Of a stretch of 64,000 bases of DNA, positions 12,901 to 24,100 are shown piece after piece (the stretch's first letter is position 1; every line of letters begins with the position of its first letter). Made by a program: the position numbers and the translations under genes. Source of the DNA: Ptiloglossa arizonensis. Its lineage: Eukaryota; Arthropoda; Insecta; Hymenoptera; Colletidae. The notes under the pieces were generated by a model, which did no database searches, had not been told where the DNA came from, and saw only the letters and a program-made list of their open reading frames with translations. The stretch covers positions 248,001 through 312,000 of the forward strand of contig NW_027478877.1 in the NCBI RefSeq assembly GCF_051014685.1. The letters run 5' to 3'.

Positions 12901-13824
12901 CAATCCGCAAAGTTTCTGTTGCATCTGAAAGTAGAAACTCGCCCCATTACAACGGTATGAGTAGTTTTCCCCTAGGCCGTTCTAGTTATTCGTTTCGAGC
13001 ATCAGAACTGCGAAAATTTGGAGTTTCTCAAGCGTTTCTTACCTCAAAACTGCCATATCTCGCGAACGGATTGACCAATCCGCAAAGTTTCTGTTGCATC
13101 TGAAAGTAGAAACTCGCCCCATTACAAAGGTATGAGTAGTTTTCCCCTAGGCCGTTCTAGTTATTCGTTTCGAGCATCAGAACTGCGAAAATTTGGAGTT
13201 TCTCAAGCGTTTCTTACCTCAAAACTTCCATATCTCGCGAACGGATTGACCAATCCGCAAAGTTTCTGTTGCATCTGAAAGTAGAAACTCGCCCCATTAC
13301 AACGGTATGAGTAGTTTTCCCCTAGGCTGTTCTAGTTATTCGTTTCGAGCATCAGAACTAAGAAAATTTGGAGTTTCTCAAGCGTTTCTTACCTCAAAAC
13401 TGCTATATCTCGTGAACGGATTGACCAATCCGCAAAGTTTCTGTTGCATCTGAAAGTAGAAACTAGCCCCATTACAAAGGTATGAGTAGTTTTCCCCTAG
13501 GCCGTTCTAGTTATTCGTTTCGAGCATCAGAACAAAGAAAATTTGGAGTTTCTCAAGCGTTTCTTACCTCAAAACTGCCATATCTCGCGAACGGATTGAC
13601 CAATCCGCAAAGTTTCTGTTGCATCTGAAAGTAGAAACTCGCCCCATTACAACGGTATGAGTAGTTTTCCCCTAGGCCGTTCTAGTTATTCGTTTCGAGC
13701 ATCAGAACTGCGAAAATTGGGAGTTTCTCAAGCGTTTCTTACCTCAAAACTGCCATATCTCGCGAACGGATTGACCAATCCGCAAAGTTTCTGTTGTATC
13801 TGAAAGTAGAAACTCGCCCCATTA
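9976..13824. repeat. 11-monomer HOR (1925 bp), two complete units
   Basis: Units are 9976-11899 and 11900-13824. Shared ordered markers are: ggaatgag with catgtctcg (9976, 11900); aaacacgcc in monomer 5; ctgccgtatc in monomer 6; aaacttcc in monomer 8; ggctgttc with ctgctatatctcgtg and actagcccc in monomer 9; and aacaaag in monomer 10. Differences between units are few, for example ggtgtgag at 12079, cctagcccg at 12271, tatgtcgtg at 12532, and a 1-bp deletion only in unit 1. This is the clearest HOR in the left third of the window. Confidence 0.92.
11376..11549. repeat. 174-bp monomer with 1-bp deletion
   Basis: The sequence catcagaact has become catcgaact (join at 11429/11430). The homologous monomer in the next HOR unit (13300) keeps the A, so the loss postdates that duplication. 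Confidence 0.95.
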
Positions 13825-14762
13825 CAACGGTATGAGTAGTTTTCCCCTAGGCCGTTCTAGTTATTCGTTTCGAGCATCAGAACTGCGAAAATTGGGAGTT
13901 TCTCAAGCGTTTCTTACCTCAAAACTGCCATATCTCGCGAACGGATTGACCAATCCGCAAAGTTTCTGTTGCATCTGAAAGTAGAAACTCGCCCCATTAC
14001 AACGGTATGAGTAGTTTTCCCCTAGGCCGTTCTAGTTATTCGTTTCGAGCATCAGAACTGCGAAAATTGGAAGTTTCTCAAGCGTTTCTTACCTCAAAAC
14101 TGCCATATCTCGCGAACGGATTGACCAATCCGCAAAGTTTCTGTTGCATCTGAAAGTAGAAACTCGCCCCATTACAACGGTATGAGTAGTTTTCCCCTAG
14201 GCCGTTCTAGTTATTCGTTTCGAGCATCAGAACTGCGAAAATTGGGAGTTTCTCAAGCGTTTCTTACCTCAAAACTGCCATATCTCGCGAACGGATTGAC
14301 CAATCCGCAAAGTTTCTGTTGCATCTGAAAGTAGAAACTCGCCCCATTACAACGGTATGAGTAGTTTTCCCCTAGGCCGTTCTAGTTATTCGTTTCGAGC
14401 ATCAGAACTGCGAAAATTTGGAGTTTCTCAAGCGTTTCTTACCTCAAAACTGCCATATCTCGCGAACGGATTGACCAATCCGCAAAGTTTCTGTTGCATC
14501 TGAAAGTAGAAACTCGCCCCATTACAACGGAATGAGTAGTTTTCCCCTAGGCCGTTCTAGTTATTCGTTTCGAGCATCAGAACTGCGAAAATTGGGAGTT
14601 TCTCAAGCGTTTCTTACCTCAAAACTGCCATGTCTCGCGAACGGATTGACCAATCCGCAAAGTTTCTGTTGCATCTGAAAGTAGAAACTCGCCCCATTAC
14701 AACGGTATGAGTAGTTTTCCCCTAGGCCGTTCTAGTTATTCGTTTCGAGCATCAGAACTGCG

Positions 14763-14799
14763 AAAATTGGGAGTTTCTCAAGCGTTTCTTACCTCAAAA
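14763..14799. other. A/T tracts phased at 11 bp (exemplar copy)
   Basis: Within monomer positions 64-100 four short A or T tracts begin at 64 (aaaa), 75 (ttt), 86 (ttt) and 97 (aaaa), exactly 11 bp apart. Helically phased A/T tracts favour DNA curvature and rotational nucleosome positioning, and curved segments are common in satellite monomers. The phasing is visible in the sequence; the nucleosome role is inference. Variants at 68-72 (ttggg or tttgg) leave the phase intact. Confidence 0.55.
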
Positions 14800-14849
14800 C
14801 TGCCATATCTCGCGAACGGATTGACCAATCCGCAAAGTTTCTGTTGCAT
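14793..14849 (-). other. Exon-like 57-nt segment flanked by splice-site consensus (minus strand)
   Basis: Read on the minus strand, monomer positions 163-151 give a pyrimidine-rich acceptor tttctactttcag. It is followed by an open 57-nt segment beginning ATG and ending GAG, then a donor gtaaga (monomer 93-88). The segment is exactly 19 codons with no stop, MQQKLCGLVNPFARYGSFE, so its ends are in the same phase and tandem splicing would keep frame. The next in-frame stop falls four codons beyond the donor. The same arrangement is present in most monomers. I do not call it a gene. Variants among copies include silent and replacement changes in roughly neutral proportion, a stop (caatcag copies), loss of the ATG (gttgtatctg at 13795 and 18520) and loss of the acceptor AG (gcatgtgaaag at 35674, 40921, 47746 and 51071). 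Confidence 0.3.
14817..14832. other. 16-bp CCAAT-containing dyad, present in nearly every monomer
   Basis: Monomer positions 118-124 (cggattg) and 127-133 (caatccg) are perfect reverse complements separated by the two bases ac. The right arm contains CCAAT on the + strand. The dyad is repeated in almost all copies. Occasional point changes break it, such as caatcag at 2406, 4855, 6076, 6255 and 7655, gagcaatcc at 36874, 42124, 46324 and 48949, and acgggttg at 40541, 42641, 47366, 49466 and 50691. The seven-base arms could form a short cruciform or bind a symmetric or CCAAT-type factor, but binding is conjecture. The coordinates are for the exemplar copy. Confidence 0.7.
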
Positions 14850-15924
14850 CTGAAAGTAGAAACTCGCCCCATTACAACGGTATGAGTAGTTTTCCCCTAG
14901 GCCGTTCTAGTTATTCGTTTCGAGCATCAGAACTGCGAAAATTGGGAGTTTCTCAAGCGTTTCTTACCTCAAAACTGCCATATCTCGCGAACGGATTGAC
15001 CAATCCGCAAAGTTTCTGTTGCATCTGAAAGTAGAAACACGCCCCATTACAACGGTATGAGTAGTTTTCCCCTAGGCCGTTCTAGTTATTCGTTTCGAGC
15101 ATCAGAACTGCGAAAATTGGGAGTTTCTCAAGCGTTTCTTACCTCAAAACTGCCGTATCTCGCGAACGGATTGACCAATCCGCAAAGTTTCTGTTGCATC
15201 TGAAAGTAGAAACTCGCCCCATTACAACGGTATGAGTAGTTTTCCCCTAGGCCGTTCTAGTTATTCGTTTCGAGCATCAGAACTGCGAAAATTTGGAGTT
15301 TCTCAAGCGTTTCTTACCTCAAAACTGCCATATCTCGCGAACGGATTGACCAATCCGCAAAGTTTCTGTTGCATCTGAAAGTAGAAACTCGCCCCATTAC
15401 AAAGGTATGAGTAGTTTTCCCCTAGGCCGTTCTAGTTATTCGTTTCGAGCATCAGAACTGCGAAAATTTGGAGTTTCTCAAGCGTTTCTTACCTCAAAAC
15501 TTCCATATCTCGCGAACGGATTGACCAATCCGCAAAGTTTCTGTTGCATCTGAAAGTAGAAACTCGCCCCATTACAACGGTATGAGTAGTTTTCCCCTAG
15601 GCTGTTCTAGTTATTCGTTTCGAGCATCAGAACTAAGAAAATTGGGAGTTTCTCAAGCGTTTCTTACCTCAAAACTGCTATATCTCGTGAACGGATTGAC
15701 CAATCCGCAAAGTTTCTGTTGCATCTGAAAGTAGAAACACGCCCCATTACAACGGTATGAGTAGTTTTCCCCTAGGCCGTTCTAGTTATTCGTTTCGAGC
15801 ATCAGAACTGCGAAAATTGGGAGTTTCTCAAGCGTTTCTTACCTCAAAACTGCCGTATCTCGCGAACGGATTGACCAATCCGCAAAGTTTCTGTTGCATC
15901 TGAAAGTAGAAACTCGCCCCATTA

Positions 15925-16098
15925 CAACGGTATGAGTAGTTTTCCCCTAGGCCGTTCTAGTTATTCGTTTCGAGCATCAGAACTGCGAAAATTTGGAGTT
16001 TCTCAAGCGTTTCTTACCTCAAAACTGCCATATCTCGCGAACGGATTGACCAATCCGCAAGTTTCTGTTGCATCTGAAAGTAGAAACTCGCCCCATTA
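15925..16098. repeat. 174-bp monomer with 1-bp deletion, responsible for a 106-codon open frame
   Basis: The run ccgcaaag has lost one A (ccgcaag, 16055-16061). A 175-bp unit shifts frame by one at each repeat, but 174 bp is 58 codons, so the same frame continues into the next monomer. The open frame 15932-16252 is therefore two translated satellite copies, not a gene. The homologous monomer at 17149 lacks the deletion. Confidence 0.95.
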
Positions 16099-18023
16099 CA
16101 AAGGTATGAGTAGTTTTCCCCTAGGCCGTTCTAGTTATTCGTTTCGAGCATCAGAACTGCGAAAATTTGGAGTTTCTCAAGCGTTTCTTACCTCAAAACT
16201 GCCATATCTCGCGAACGGATTGACCAATCCGCAAAGTTTCTCTTGCATCTGAAAGTAGAAACACGCCCCATTACAACGGTATGAGTAGTTTTCCCCTAGG
16301 CCGTTCTAGTTATTCGTTTCGAGCATCAGAACTGCGAAAATTGGGAGTTTCTCAAGCGTTTCTTACCTCAAAACTGCCGTATCTCGCGAACGGATTGACC
16401 AATCCGCAAAGTTTCTGTTGCATCTGAAAGTAGAAACTCGCCCCATTACAACGGTATGAGTAGTTTTCCCCTAGGCCGTTCTAGTTATTCGTTTCGAGCA
16501 TCAGAACTGCGAAAATTTGGAGTTTCTCAAGCGTTTCTTACCTCAAAACTGCCATATCTCGCGAACGGATTGACCAATCCGCAAAGTTTCTGTTGCATCT
16601 GAAAGTAGAAACTCGCCCCATTACAAAGGTATGAGTAGTTTTCCCCTAGGCCGTTCTAGTTATTCGTTTCGAGCATCAGAACTGCGAAAATTTGGAGTTT
16701 CTCAAGCGTTTCTTACCTCAAAACTTCCATATCTCGCGAACGGATTGACCAATCCGCAAAGTTTCTGTTGCATCTGAAAGTAGAAACTCGCCCCATTACA
16801 ACGGTATGAGTAGTTTTCCCCTAGGCTGTTCTAGTTATTCGTTTCGAGCATCAGAACTAAGAAAATTGGGAGTTTCTCAAGCGTTTCTTACCTCAAAACT
16901 GCTATATCTCGTGAACGGATTGACCAATCCGCAAAGTTTCTGTTGCATCTGAAAGTAGAAACACGCCCCATTACAACGGTATGAGTAGTTTTCCCCTAGG
17001 CCGTTCTAGTTATTCGTTTCGAGCATCAGAACTGCGAAAATTGGGAGTTTCTCAAGCGTTTCTTACCTCAAAACTGCCGTATCTCGCGAACGGATTGACC
17101 AATCCGCAAAGTTTCTGTTGCATCTGAAAGTAGAAACTCGCCCCATTACAACGGTATGAGTAGTTTTCCCCTAGGCCGTTCTAGTTATTCGTTTCGAGCA
17201 TCAGAACTGCGAAAATTTGGAGTTTCTCAAGCGTTTCTTACCTCAAAACTGCCATATCTCGCGAACGGATTGACCAATCCGCAAAGTTTCTGTTGCATCT
17301 GAAAGTAGAAACTCGCCCCATTACAAAGGTATGAGTAGTTTTCCCCTAGGCCGTTCTAGTTATTCGTTTCGAGCATCAGAACTGCGAAAATTTGGAGTTT
17401 CTCAAGCGTTTCTTACCTCAAAACTGCCATATCTCGCGAACGGATTGACCAATCCGCAAAGTTTCTCTTGCATCTGAAAGTAGAAACACGCCCCATTACA
17501 ACGGTATGAGTAGTTTTCCCCTAGGCCGTTCTAGTTATTCGTTTCGAGCATCAGAACTGCGAAAATTGGGAGTTTCTCAAGCGTTTCTTACCTCAAAACT
17601 GCCGTATCTCGCGAACGGATTGACCAATCCGCAAAGTTTCTGTTGCATCTGAAAGTAGAAACTCGCCCCATTACAACGGTATGAGTAGTTTTCCCCTAGG
17701 CCGTTCTAGTTATTCGTTTCGAGCATCAGAACTGCGAAAATTTGGAGTTTCTCAAGCGTTTCTTACCTCAAAACTGCCATATCTCGCGAACGGATTGACC
17801 AATCCGCAAAGTTTCTGTTGCATCTGAAAGTAGAAACTCGCCCCATTACAAAGGTATGAGTAGTTTTCCCCTAGGCCGTTCTAGTTATTCGTTTCGAGCA
17901 TCAGAACTGCGAAAATTTGGAGTTTCTCAAGCGTTTCTTACCTCAAAACTTCCATATCTCGCGAACGGATTGACCAATCCGCAAAGTTTCTGTTGCATCT
18001 GAAAGTAGAAACTCGCCCCATTA

Positions 18024-18199
18024 CAACGGTATGAGTAGTTTTCCCCTAGGTCTGTTCTAGTTATTCGTTTCGAGCATCAGAACTAAGAAAATTTGGAGTT
18101 TCTCAAGCGTTTCTTACCTCAAAACTGCTATATCTCGTGAACGGATTGACCAATCCGCAAAGTTTCTGTTGCATCTGAAAGTAGAAACTAGCCCCATTA
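18024..18199. repeat. 176-bp monomer with 1-bp insertion
   Basis: This is a copy of the ggctgttc monomer (compare 11401, 13326, 15600 and 16825) in which an extra T gives aggtctgttc at 18049-18058. The insertion is private to this copy. Confidence 0.95.
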
Positions 18200-21100
18200 C
18201 AAAGGTATGAGTAGTTTTCCCCTAGGCCGTTCTAGTTATTCGTTTCGAGCATCAGAACAAAGAAAATTTGGAGTTTCTCAAGCGTTTCTTACCTCAAAAC
18301 TGCCATATCTCGCGAACGGATTGACCAATCCGCAAAGTTTCTGTTGCATCTGAAAGTAGAAACTCGCCCCATTACAACGGTATGAGTAGTTTTCCCCTAG
18401 GCCGTTCTAGTTATTCGTTTCGAGCATCAGAACTGCGAAAATTGGGAGTTTCTCAAGCGTTTCTTACCTCAAAACTGCCATATCTCGCGAACGGATTGAC
18501 CAATCCGCAAAGTTTCTGTTGTATCTGAAAGTAGAAACTCGCCCCATTACAACGGTATGAGTAGTTTTCCCCTAGGCCGTACTAGTTATTCGTTTCGAGC
18601 ATCAGAACTGCGAAAATTGGGAGTTTCTCAAGCGTTTCTTACCTCAAAACTGCCATATCTCGCGAACGGATTGACCAATCCGCAAAGTTTCTGTTGCATC
18701 TGAAAGTAGAAACTCGCCCCATTACAACGGTATGAGTAGTTTTCCCCTAGGCCGTTCTAGTTATTCGTTTCGAGCATCAGAACTGCGAAAATTGGGAGTT
18801 TCTCAAGCGTTTCTTACCTCAAAACTGCCATATCTCGCGAACGGATTGACCAATCCGCAAAGTTTCTGTTGCATCTGAAAGTAGAAACTCGACCCATTAC
18901 AACGGAATGAGTAGTTTTCCCCTAGGCCGTTCTAGTTATTCGTTTCGAGCATCAGAACTGCGAAAATTTGGAGTTTCTCAAGCGTTTCTTACCTCAAAAC
19001 TGCCATATCTCTCGAACGGACTGACCAATCCGCAAAGTTTCTGTTGCATCTGAAAGTAGAAACTCGCCCCATTACAAAGGTATGAGTAGTTTTCCCCTAG
19101 GCCGTTCTAGTTATTCGTTTCGAGCATCAGAACTGCGAAAATTGGGAGTTTCTCAAGCGTTTCTTACCTCAAAACTGCCATATCTCGCGAACGGATTGAC
19201 CAATCCGCAAAGTTTCTGTTGCATCTGAAAGTAGAAACTCGCCCCATTACAACGGTATGAGTAGTTTTCCCCTGGGCCGTTCTTGTTATTCGTTTCGAGC
19301 ATCAGAACTGTGAAAATTGGGAGTTTCTCAAGCGTTTCTTACCTCAAAACTTCCATATCTCGCGAACGGATTGACCAATCCGCAAAGTTTCTGTTGCATC
19401 TGAAAGTAGAAACTCGCCCCATTACAACGGTATGAGTAGTTTTCCCTTAGGCCGTTCTAGTTATTCGTTTCGAGCATCAGAACTAAGAAAATTTGGAGTT
19501 TCTCAAGCGTTTCTTACCTCAAAACTCCCATATCTCGTGAACGGATTGACCAATCCGCAAAGTTTCTGTTGCATCTGAAAGTAGAAACTCGCCCCATTAC
19601 AAAGGTATGAGTAGTTTTCCCCTAGGCCGTTCTAGTTATTCGTTTCGAGCATCAGAACTGCGAAAATTTGGAGTTTCTCAAGCGTTTCTTACCTCAAAAC
19701 TGCCATATCTCGCGAACGGATTTACCAATCCGCAAAGTTTCTGTTGCATCTGAAAGTAGAAACACGCCCCATTACAACGGTATGAGTAGTTTTCCCCTAG
19801 GCCGTTCTAGTTATTCGTTTCGAGCATCAGAACTGCGAAAATTGGGAGTTTCTCAAGCGTTTCTTACCTCAAAACTGCCATATCTCGCGAACGGATTGAC
19901 CAATCCGCAAAGTTTCTGTTGCATCTGAAAGTAGAAACTCGCACCATTACAACGGTATGAGTAGTTTTCCCCTAGGCCGTTCTAGTTATTCGTTTCGAGC
20001 ATCAGAACTAAGAAAATTTGGAGTTTCTCAAGCGTTTCTTACCTCAAAACTGCCATATCTCGCGAACGGATTGACCAATCCGCAAAGTTTCTGTTGCATC
20101 TGAAAGTAGAAACTCGCCCCATTACAAAGGTATGAGTAGTTTTCCCCTAGGCCGTTCTAGTTATTCGTTTCGAGCATCAGAACTGCGAAAATTTGGAGTT
20201 TCTCAAGCGTTTCTTACCTCAAAACTGCCATATCTCGCGAACGGATTGACCAATCCGCAAAGTTTCTGTTGCATCTGAAAGTAGAAACTCGCCCCATTAC
20301 AAAGGTATGAGTAGTTTTCCCCTAGGCCGTTCTAGTTATTCGTTTCGAGCATCAGAACTGCGAAAATTGGGAGTTTCTCAAGCGTTTCTTACCTCAAAAC
20401 TGCCATATCTCGCGAACGGACTGACCAATCCGCAAAGTTTCTGTTGCATCTGAAAGTAGAAACTCGCCCCATTACAACGGTATGAGTAGTTTTCCCCTAG
20501 GCCGTTCTAGTTATTCGTTTCGAGCATCAGAACTAAGAAAATTTGGAGTTTCTCAAGCGTTTCTTACCTCAAAACTGCCATATCTCGTGAACGGATTGAC
20601 CAATCCGCAAAGTTTCTGTTGCATCTGAAACTAGAAATTCGCCCCATTACAAAGGTATGAGTAGTTTTCCCCTAGGCCGTTCTAGTTATTCGTTTCGAGC
20701 ATCAGAACTGCGAAAATTTGGAGTTTCTCAAGCGTTTCTTACCTCAAAACTGCCATATCTCGCGAACGGATTGACCAATCCGCAAAGTTTCTGTTGCATC
20801 TGAAAGTAGAAACACGCCCCATTACAACGGTATGAGTAGTTTTCCCCTAGGCCGTTCTAGTTATTCGTTTCGAGCATCAGAACTGCGAAAATTGGGAGTT
20901 TCTCAAGCGTTTCTTACCTCAAAACTGCCATATCTCGCGAACGGATTGACCAATCCGCAAAGTTTCTGTTGCATCTGAAAGTAGAAACTCGCCCCATTAC
21001 AACGGTATGAGTAGTTTTCCCCTAGGCCGTTCTAATTATTTGTTTCGAGCATCAGAACTAAGAAAATTTGGAGTTTCTCAAGCGTTTCTTACCTCAAAAC

Positions 21101-24100
21101 TGCCATATCTCGCGAACGGATTGACCAATCCGCAAAGTTTCTGTTGCATCTGAAAGTAGAAACTCGCCCCATTACAAAGGTATGAGTAGTTTTCCCCTAG
21201 GCCGTTCTAGTTATTCGTTTCGAGCATCAGAACTGCGAAAATTTGGAGTTTCTCAAGCGTTTCTTACCTCAAAACTGCCATATCTCGCGAACGGATTGAC
21301 CAATCCGCAAAGTTTCTGTTGCATCTGAAAGTAGAAACTCGCCCCATTACAAAGGTATGAGTAGTTTTCCCCTAGGCCGTTCTAGTTATTCGTTTCGAGC
21401 ATCAGAACTGTGAAAATTTGGAGTTTCTCAAGCGTTTCTTACCTCAAAACTGCCATATCTCGCGAACGGATTGACCAATCCGCAAAGTTTCTGTTGCATC
21501 TGAAAGTAGAAACACGCCCCATTACAACGGTATGAGTAGTTTTCCCCTAGGCCTTTCTAGTTATTCGTTTCGAGCATCAGAACGGCGAAAATTGGGAGTT
21601 TCTCAAGCGTTTCTTACCTCAAAACTGCCATATCTCGCGAACGGATTGACCAATCCGCAAAGTTTCTGTTGCATCTGAAAGTAGAAACTCGCCCCATTAC
21701 AACGGTATGAGTAGTTTTCCCCTAGGCCGTTCTAGTTATTCGTTTCGAGCATCAGAACTGCGAAAATTTGGAGTTTCTCAAGCGTTTCTTACCTCAAAAC
21801 TGCCATATCTCGCGAACGGATTGACCAATCCGCAAAGTTTCTGTTGCATCTGAAAGTAGAAACTCGCCCCATTAAAACGGTATGAGTAGTTTTCCCCTAG
21901 GCCGTTCCAGTTATTCGTTTCGAGCATCAGAACTGCGAAAATTGGGAGTTTCTCAAGCGTTTCTTACCTCAAAACTGCCATATCTCGCGAACGGATTGAC
22001 CAATCCGCAAAGTTTCTGTTGCATCTGAAAGTAGAAACTCGCCCGATTACAACGGTATGTGTAGTTTTCCCCTAGGCCGTTCTAGTTATTCGTTTCGAGC
22101 ATCAGAACTGCGAAAATTTGGAGTTTCTCAAGCGTTTCTTACCTCAAAACTTCCATATCTCGCGAACGGATTGACCAATCCGCAAAGTTTCTGTTGCATC
22201 TGAAAGTAGAAACTCGCCCCATTAGAACGGTATGAGTAGTTTTCCCCTAGGCCGTTCTAGTTATTCGTTTCGAGCATCAGAACTAAGAAAATTTGGAGTT
22301 TCTCAAGCGTTTCTTACCTCAAAACTGCCATATCTCGTGAACGGATTGACCAATCCGCAAAGTTTCTATTGCATCTGAAACTAGAAACTCGCCCCATTAC
22401 AAAGGTATGAGTAGTTTTCCCCTAGGCCGTTCTAGTTATTCGTTTCGAGCATCAGAACTGCGAAAATTTGGAGTTTCTCAAGCGTTTCTTACCTCAAAAC
22501 TGCCATATCTCGCGAACGGATTGACCAATCCGCAAAGTTTCTGTTGCATCTGAAAGTAGAAACTCGCCCCATTACAACGGTATGAGTAGTTTTCCCCTAG
22601 GCCGTTCTAGTTATTCGTTTCGAGCATCAGAACTGCGAAAATTGGGAGTTTCTCAAGCGTTTCTTACCTCAAAACTGCCATATCTCGCGAACGGATTGAC
22701 CAATCCGCAAAGTTTCTGTTGCATCTGAAAGTAGAAACTCGCCCCATTACAACGGTATGAGTAGTTTTCCCCTGGGCCGTTCTTGTTATTCGTTTCGAGC
22801 ATCAGAACTGTGAAAATTGGGAGTTTCTCAAGCGTTTCTTACCTCAAAACTTCCATATCTCGCGAACGGATTGACCAATCCGCAAAGTTTCTGTTGCATC
22901 TGAAAGTAGAAACTCGCCCCATTACAACGGTATGAGTAGTTTTCCCTTAGGCCGTTCTAGTTATTCGTTTCGAGCATCAGAACTAAGAAAATTTGGAGTT
23001 TCTCAAGCGTTTCTTACCTCAAAACTGCCATATCTCGCGAACGGATTGACCAATCCGCAAAGTTTCTGTTGCATCTGAAAGTAGAAACACGCCCCATTAC
23101 AACGGTATGAGTAGTTTTCCCCTAGGCCGTTCTAGTTATTCGTTTCGAGCATCAGAACTGCGAAAATTGGGAGTTTCTCAAGCGTTTCTTACCTCAAAAC
23201 TGCCATATCTCGCGAACGGATTGACCAATCCGCAAAGTTTCTGTTGCATCTGAAAGTAGAAACTCGCCCCATTACAACGGTATGAGTAGTTTTCCCCTAG
23301 GCCGTTCTAATTATTTGTTTCGAGCATCAGAACTAAGAAAATTTGGAGTTTCTCAAGCGTTTCTTACCTCAAAACTGCCATATCTCGCGAACGGATTGAC
23401 CAATCCGCAAAGTTTCTGTTGCATCTGAAAGTAGAAACTCGCCCCATTACAAAGGTATGAGTAGTTTTCCCCTAGGCCGTTCTAGTTATTCGTTTCGAGC
23501 ATCAGAACTGCGAAAATTTGGAGTTTCTCAAGCGTTTCTTACCTCAAAACTTCCATATCTCGCGAACGGATTGACCAATCCGCAAAGTTTCTGTTGCATC
23601 TGAAAGTAGAAACTCGCCCCATTAGAACGGTATGAGTAGTTTTCCCCTAGGCCGTTCTAGTTATTCGTTTCGAGCATCAGAACTGCGAAAATTTGGAGTT
23701 TCTCAAGCGTTTCTTACCTCAAAACTGCCATATCTCGCGAACGGATTGACCAATCCGCAAAGTTTCTGTTGCATCTGAAAGTAGAAACTCGCCCCATTAC
23801 AAAGGTATGAGTAGTTTTCCCCTAGGCCGTTCTAGTTATTCGTTTCGAGCATCAGAACTGCGAAAATTTGGAGTTTCTCAAGCGTTTCTTACCTCAAAAC
23901 TGCCATATCTCGCGAACGGATTGACCAATCCGCAAAGTTTCTGTTGCATCTGAAAGTAGAAACACGCCCCATTACAACGGTATGAGTAGTTTTCCCCTAG
24001 GCCTTTCTAGTTATTCGTTTCGAGCATCAGAACGGCGAAAATTGGGAGTTTCTCAAGCGTTTCTTACCTCAAAACTGCCATATCTCGCGAACGGATTGAC

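Larger units (their letters stand above)
14700..14874. repeat. Exemplar consensus monomer (monomer 85)
   Basis: This copy matches the consensus I derived by eye at every position and serves as the reference for monomer coordinates 1-175. It contains 43 C and 35 G (about 44.6% GC) and 11 CpG. The segment at 59-72, here ctgcgaaaattggg, is the main diagnostic site. Other copies read aagaaaatttgg, gcgaaaatttgg, acgaagatttgg, or aaatgcgaaaattggg. Other recurrent variable sites are position 4 (caacgg/caaagg), 7-9 (tat/tgt/ttt/aat), 101-110 (ctgccatatc with g, t or c changes), 114 (cgcg/cgtg) and 164-165 (actcg/acacg). Confidence 0.95.
13825..15049. repeat. Satellite linker, monomers 80-86
   Basis: Seven monomers, mostly the plain attgggag type, with no gene. 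Monomer 81 has attggaag. Monomer 84 (14525) restarts the 11-monomer pattern with ggaatgag and catgtctcg. Monomer 86 (14875) ends in aaacacgcc, so it looks like a hybrid of HOR positions 3 and 5, as expected from a deletion by unequal crossover. Confidence 0.85.
15050..18199. repeat. 7-monomer HOR (1225 bp) derived from the 11-monomer HOR
   Basis: The marker ctgccgtatc occurs at 15153, 15853, 16377, 17077 and 17602, alternating four and three monomers apart, so the true unit is seven. Units are 15050-16273 and 16274-17498, with a partial third from 17499. Each unit uses positions 6, 7, 8, 9, 6, 7, 5 of the 11-monomer HOR. Position 9 is a hybrid: ggctgttc and ctcgtg on the left, attgggag in the middle, aaacacgcc on the right. 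From about 17324 the order returns to that of 12600-13824 (27 monomers away), including aacaaag and gttgtatctg. Confidence 0.9.

Noticed and set aside
15932..16252. 106-codon open frame on the + strand
   Set aside because: It is two consecutive satellite monomers kept in frame by a private 1-bp deletion near 16060, so the peptide simply repeats itself. There is no promoter context or sign of codon constraint.
19668..19928. 86-codon open frame on the + strand
   Set aside because: It starts at a TTG inside a monomer and exists only because the usual stop tga is tta at 19723. It is satellite sequence in a shifted frame.
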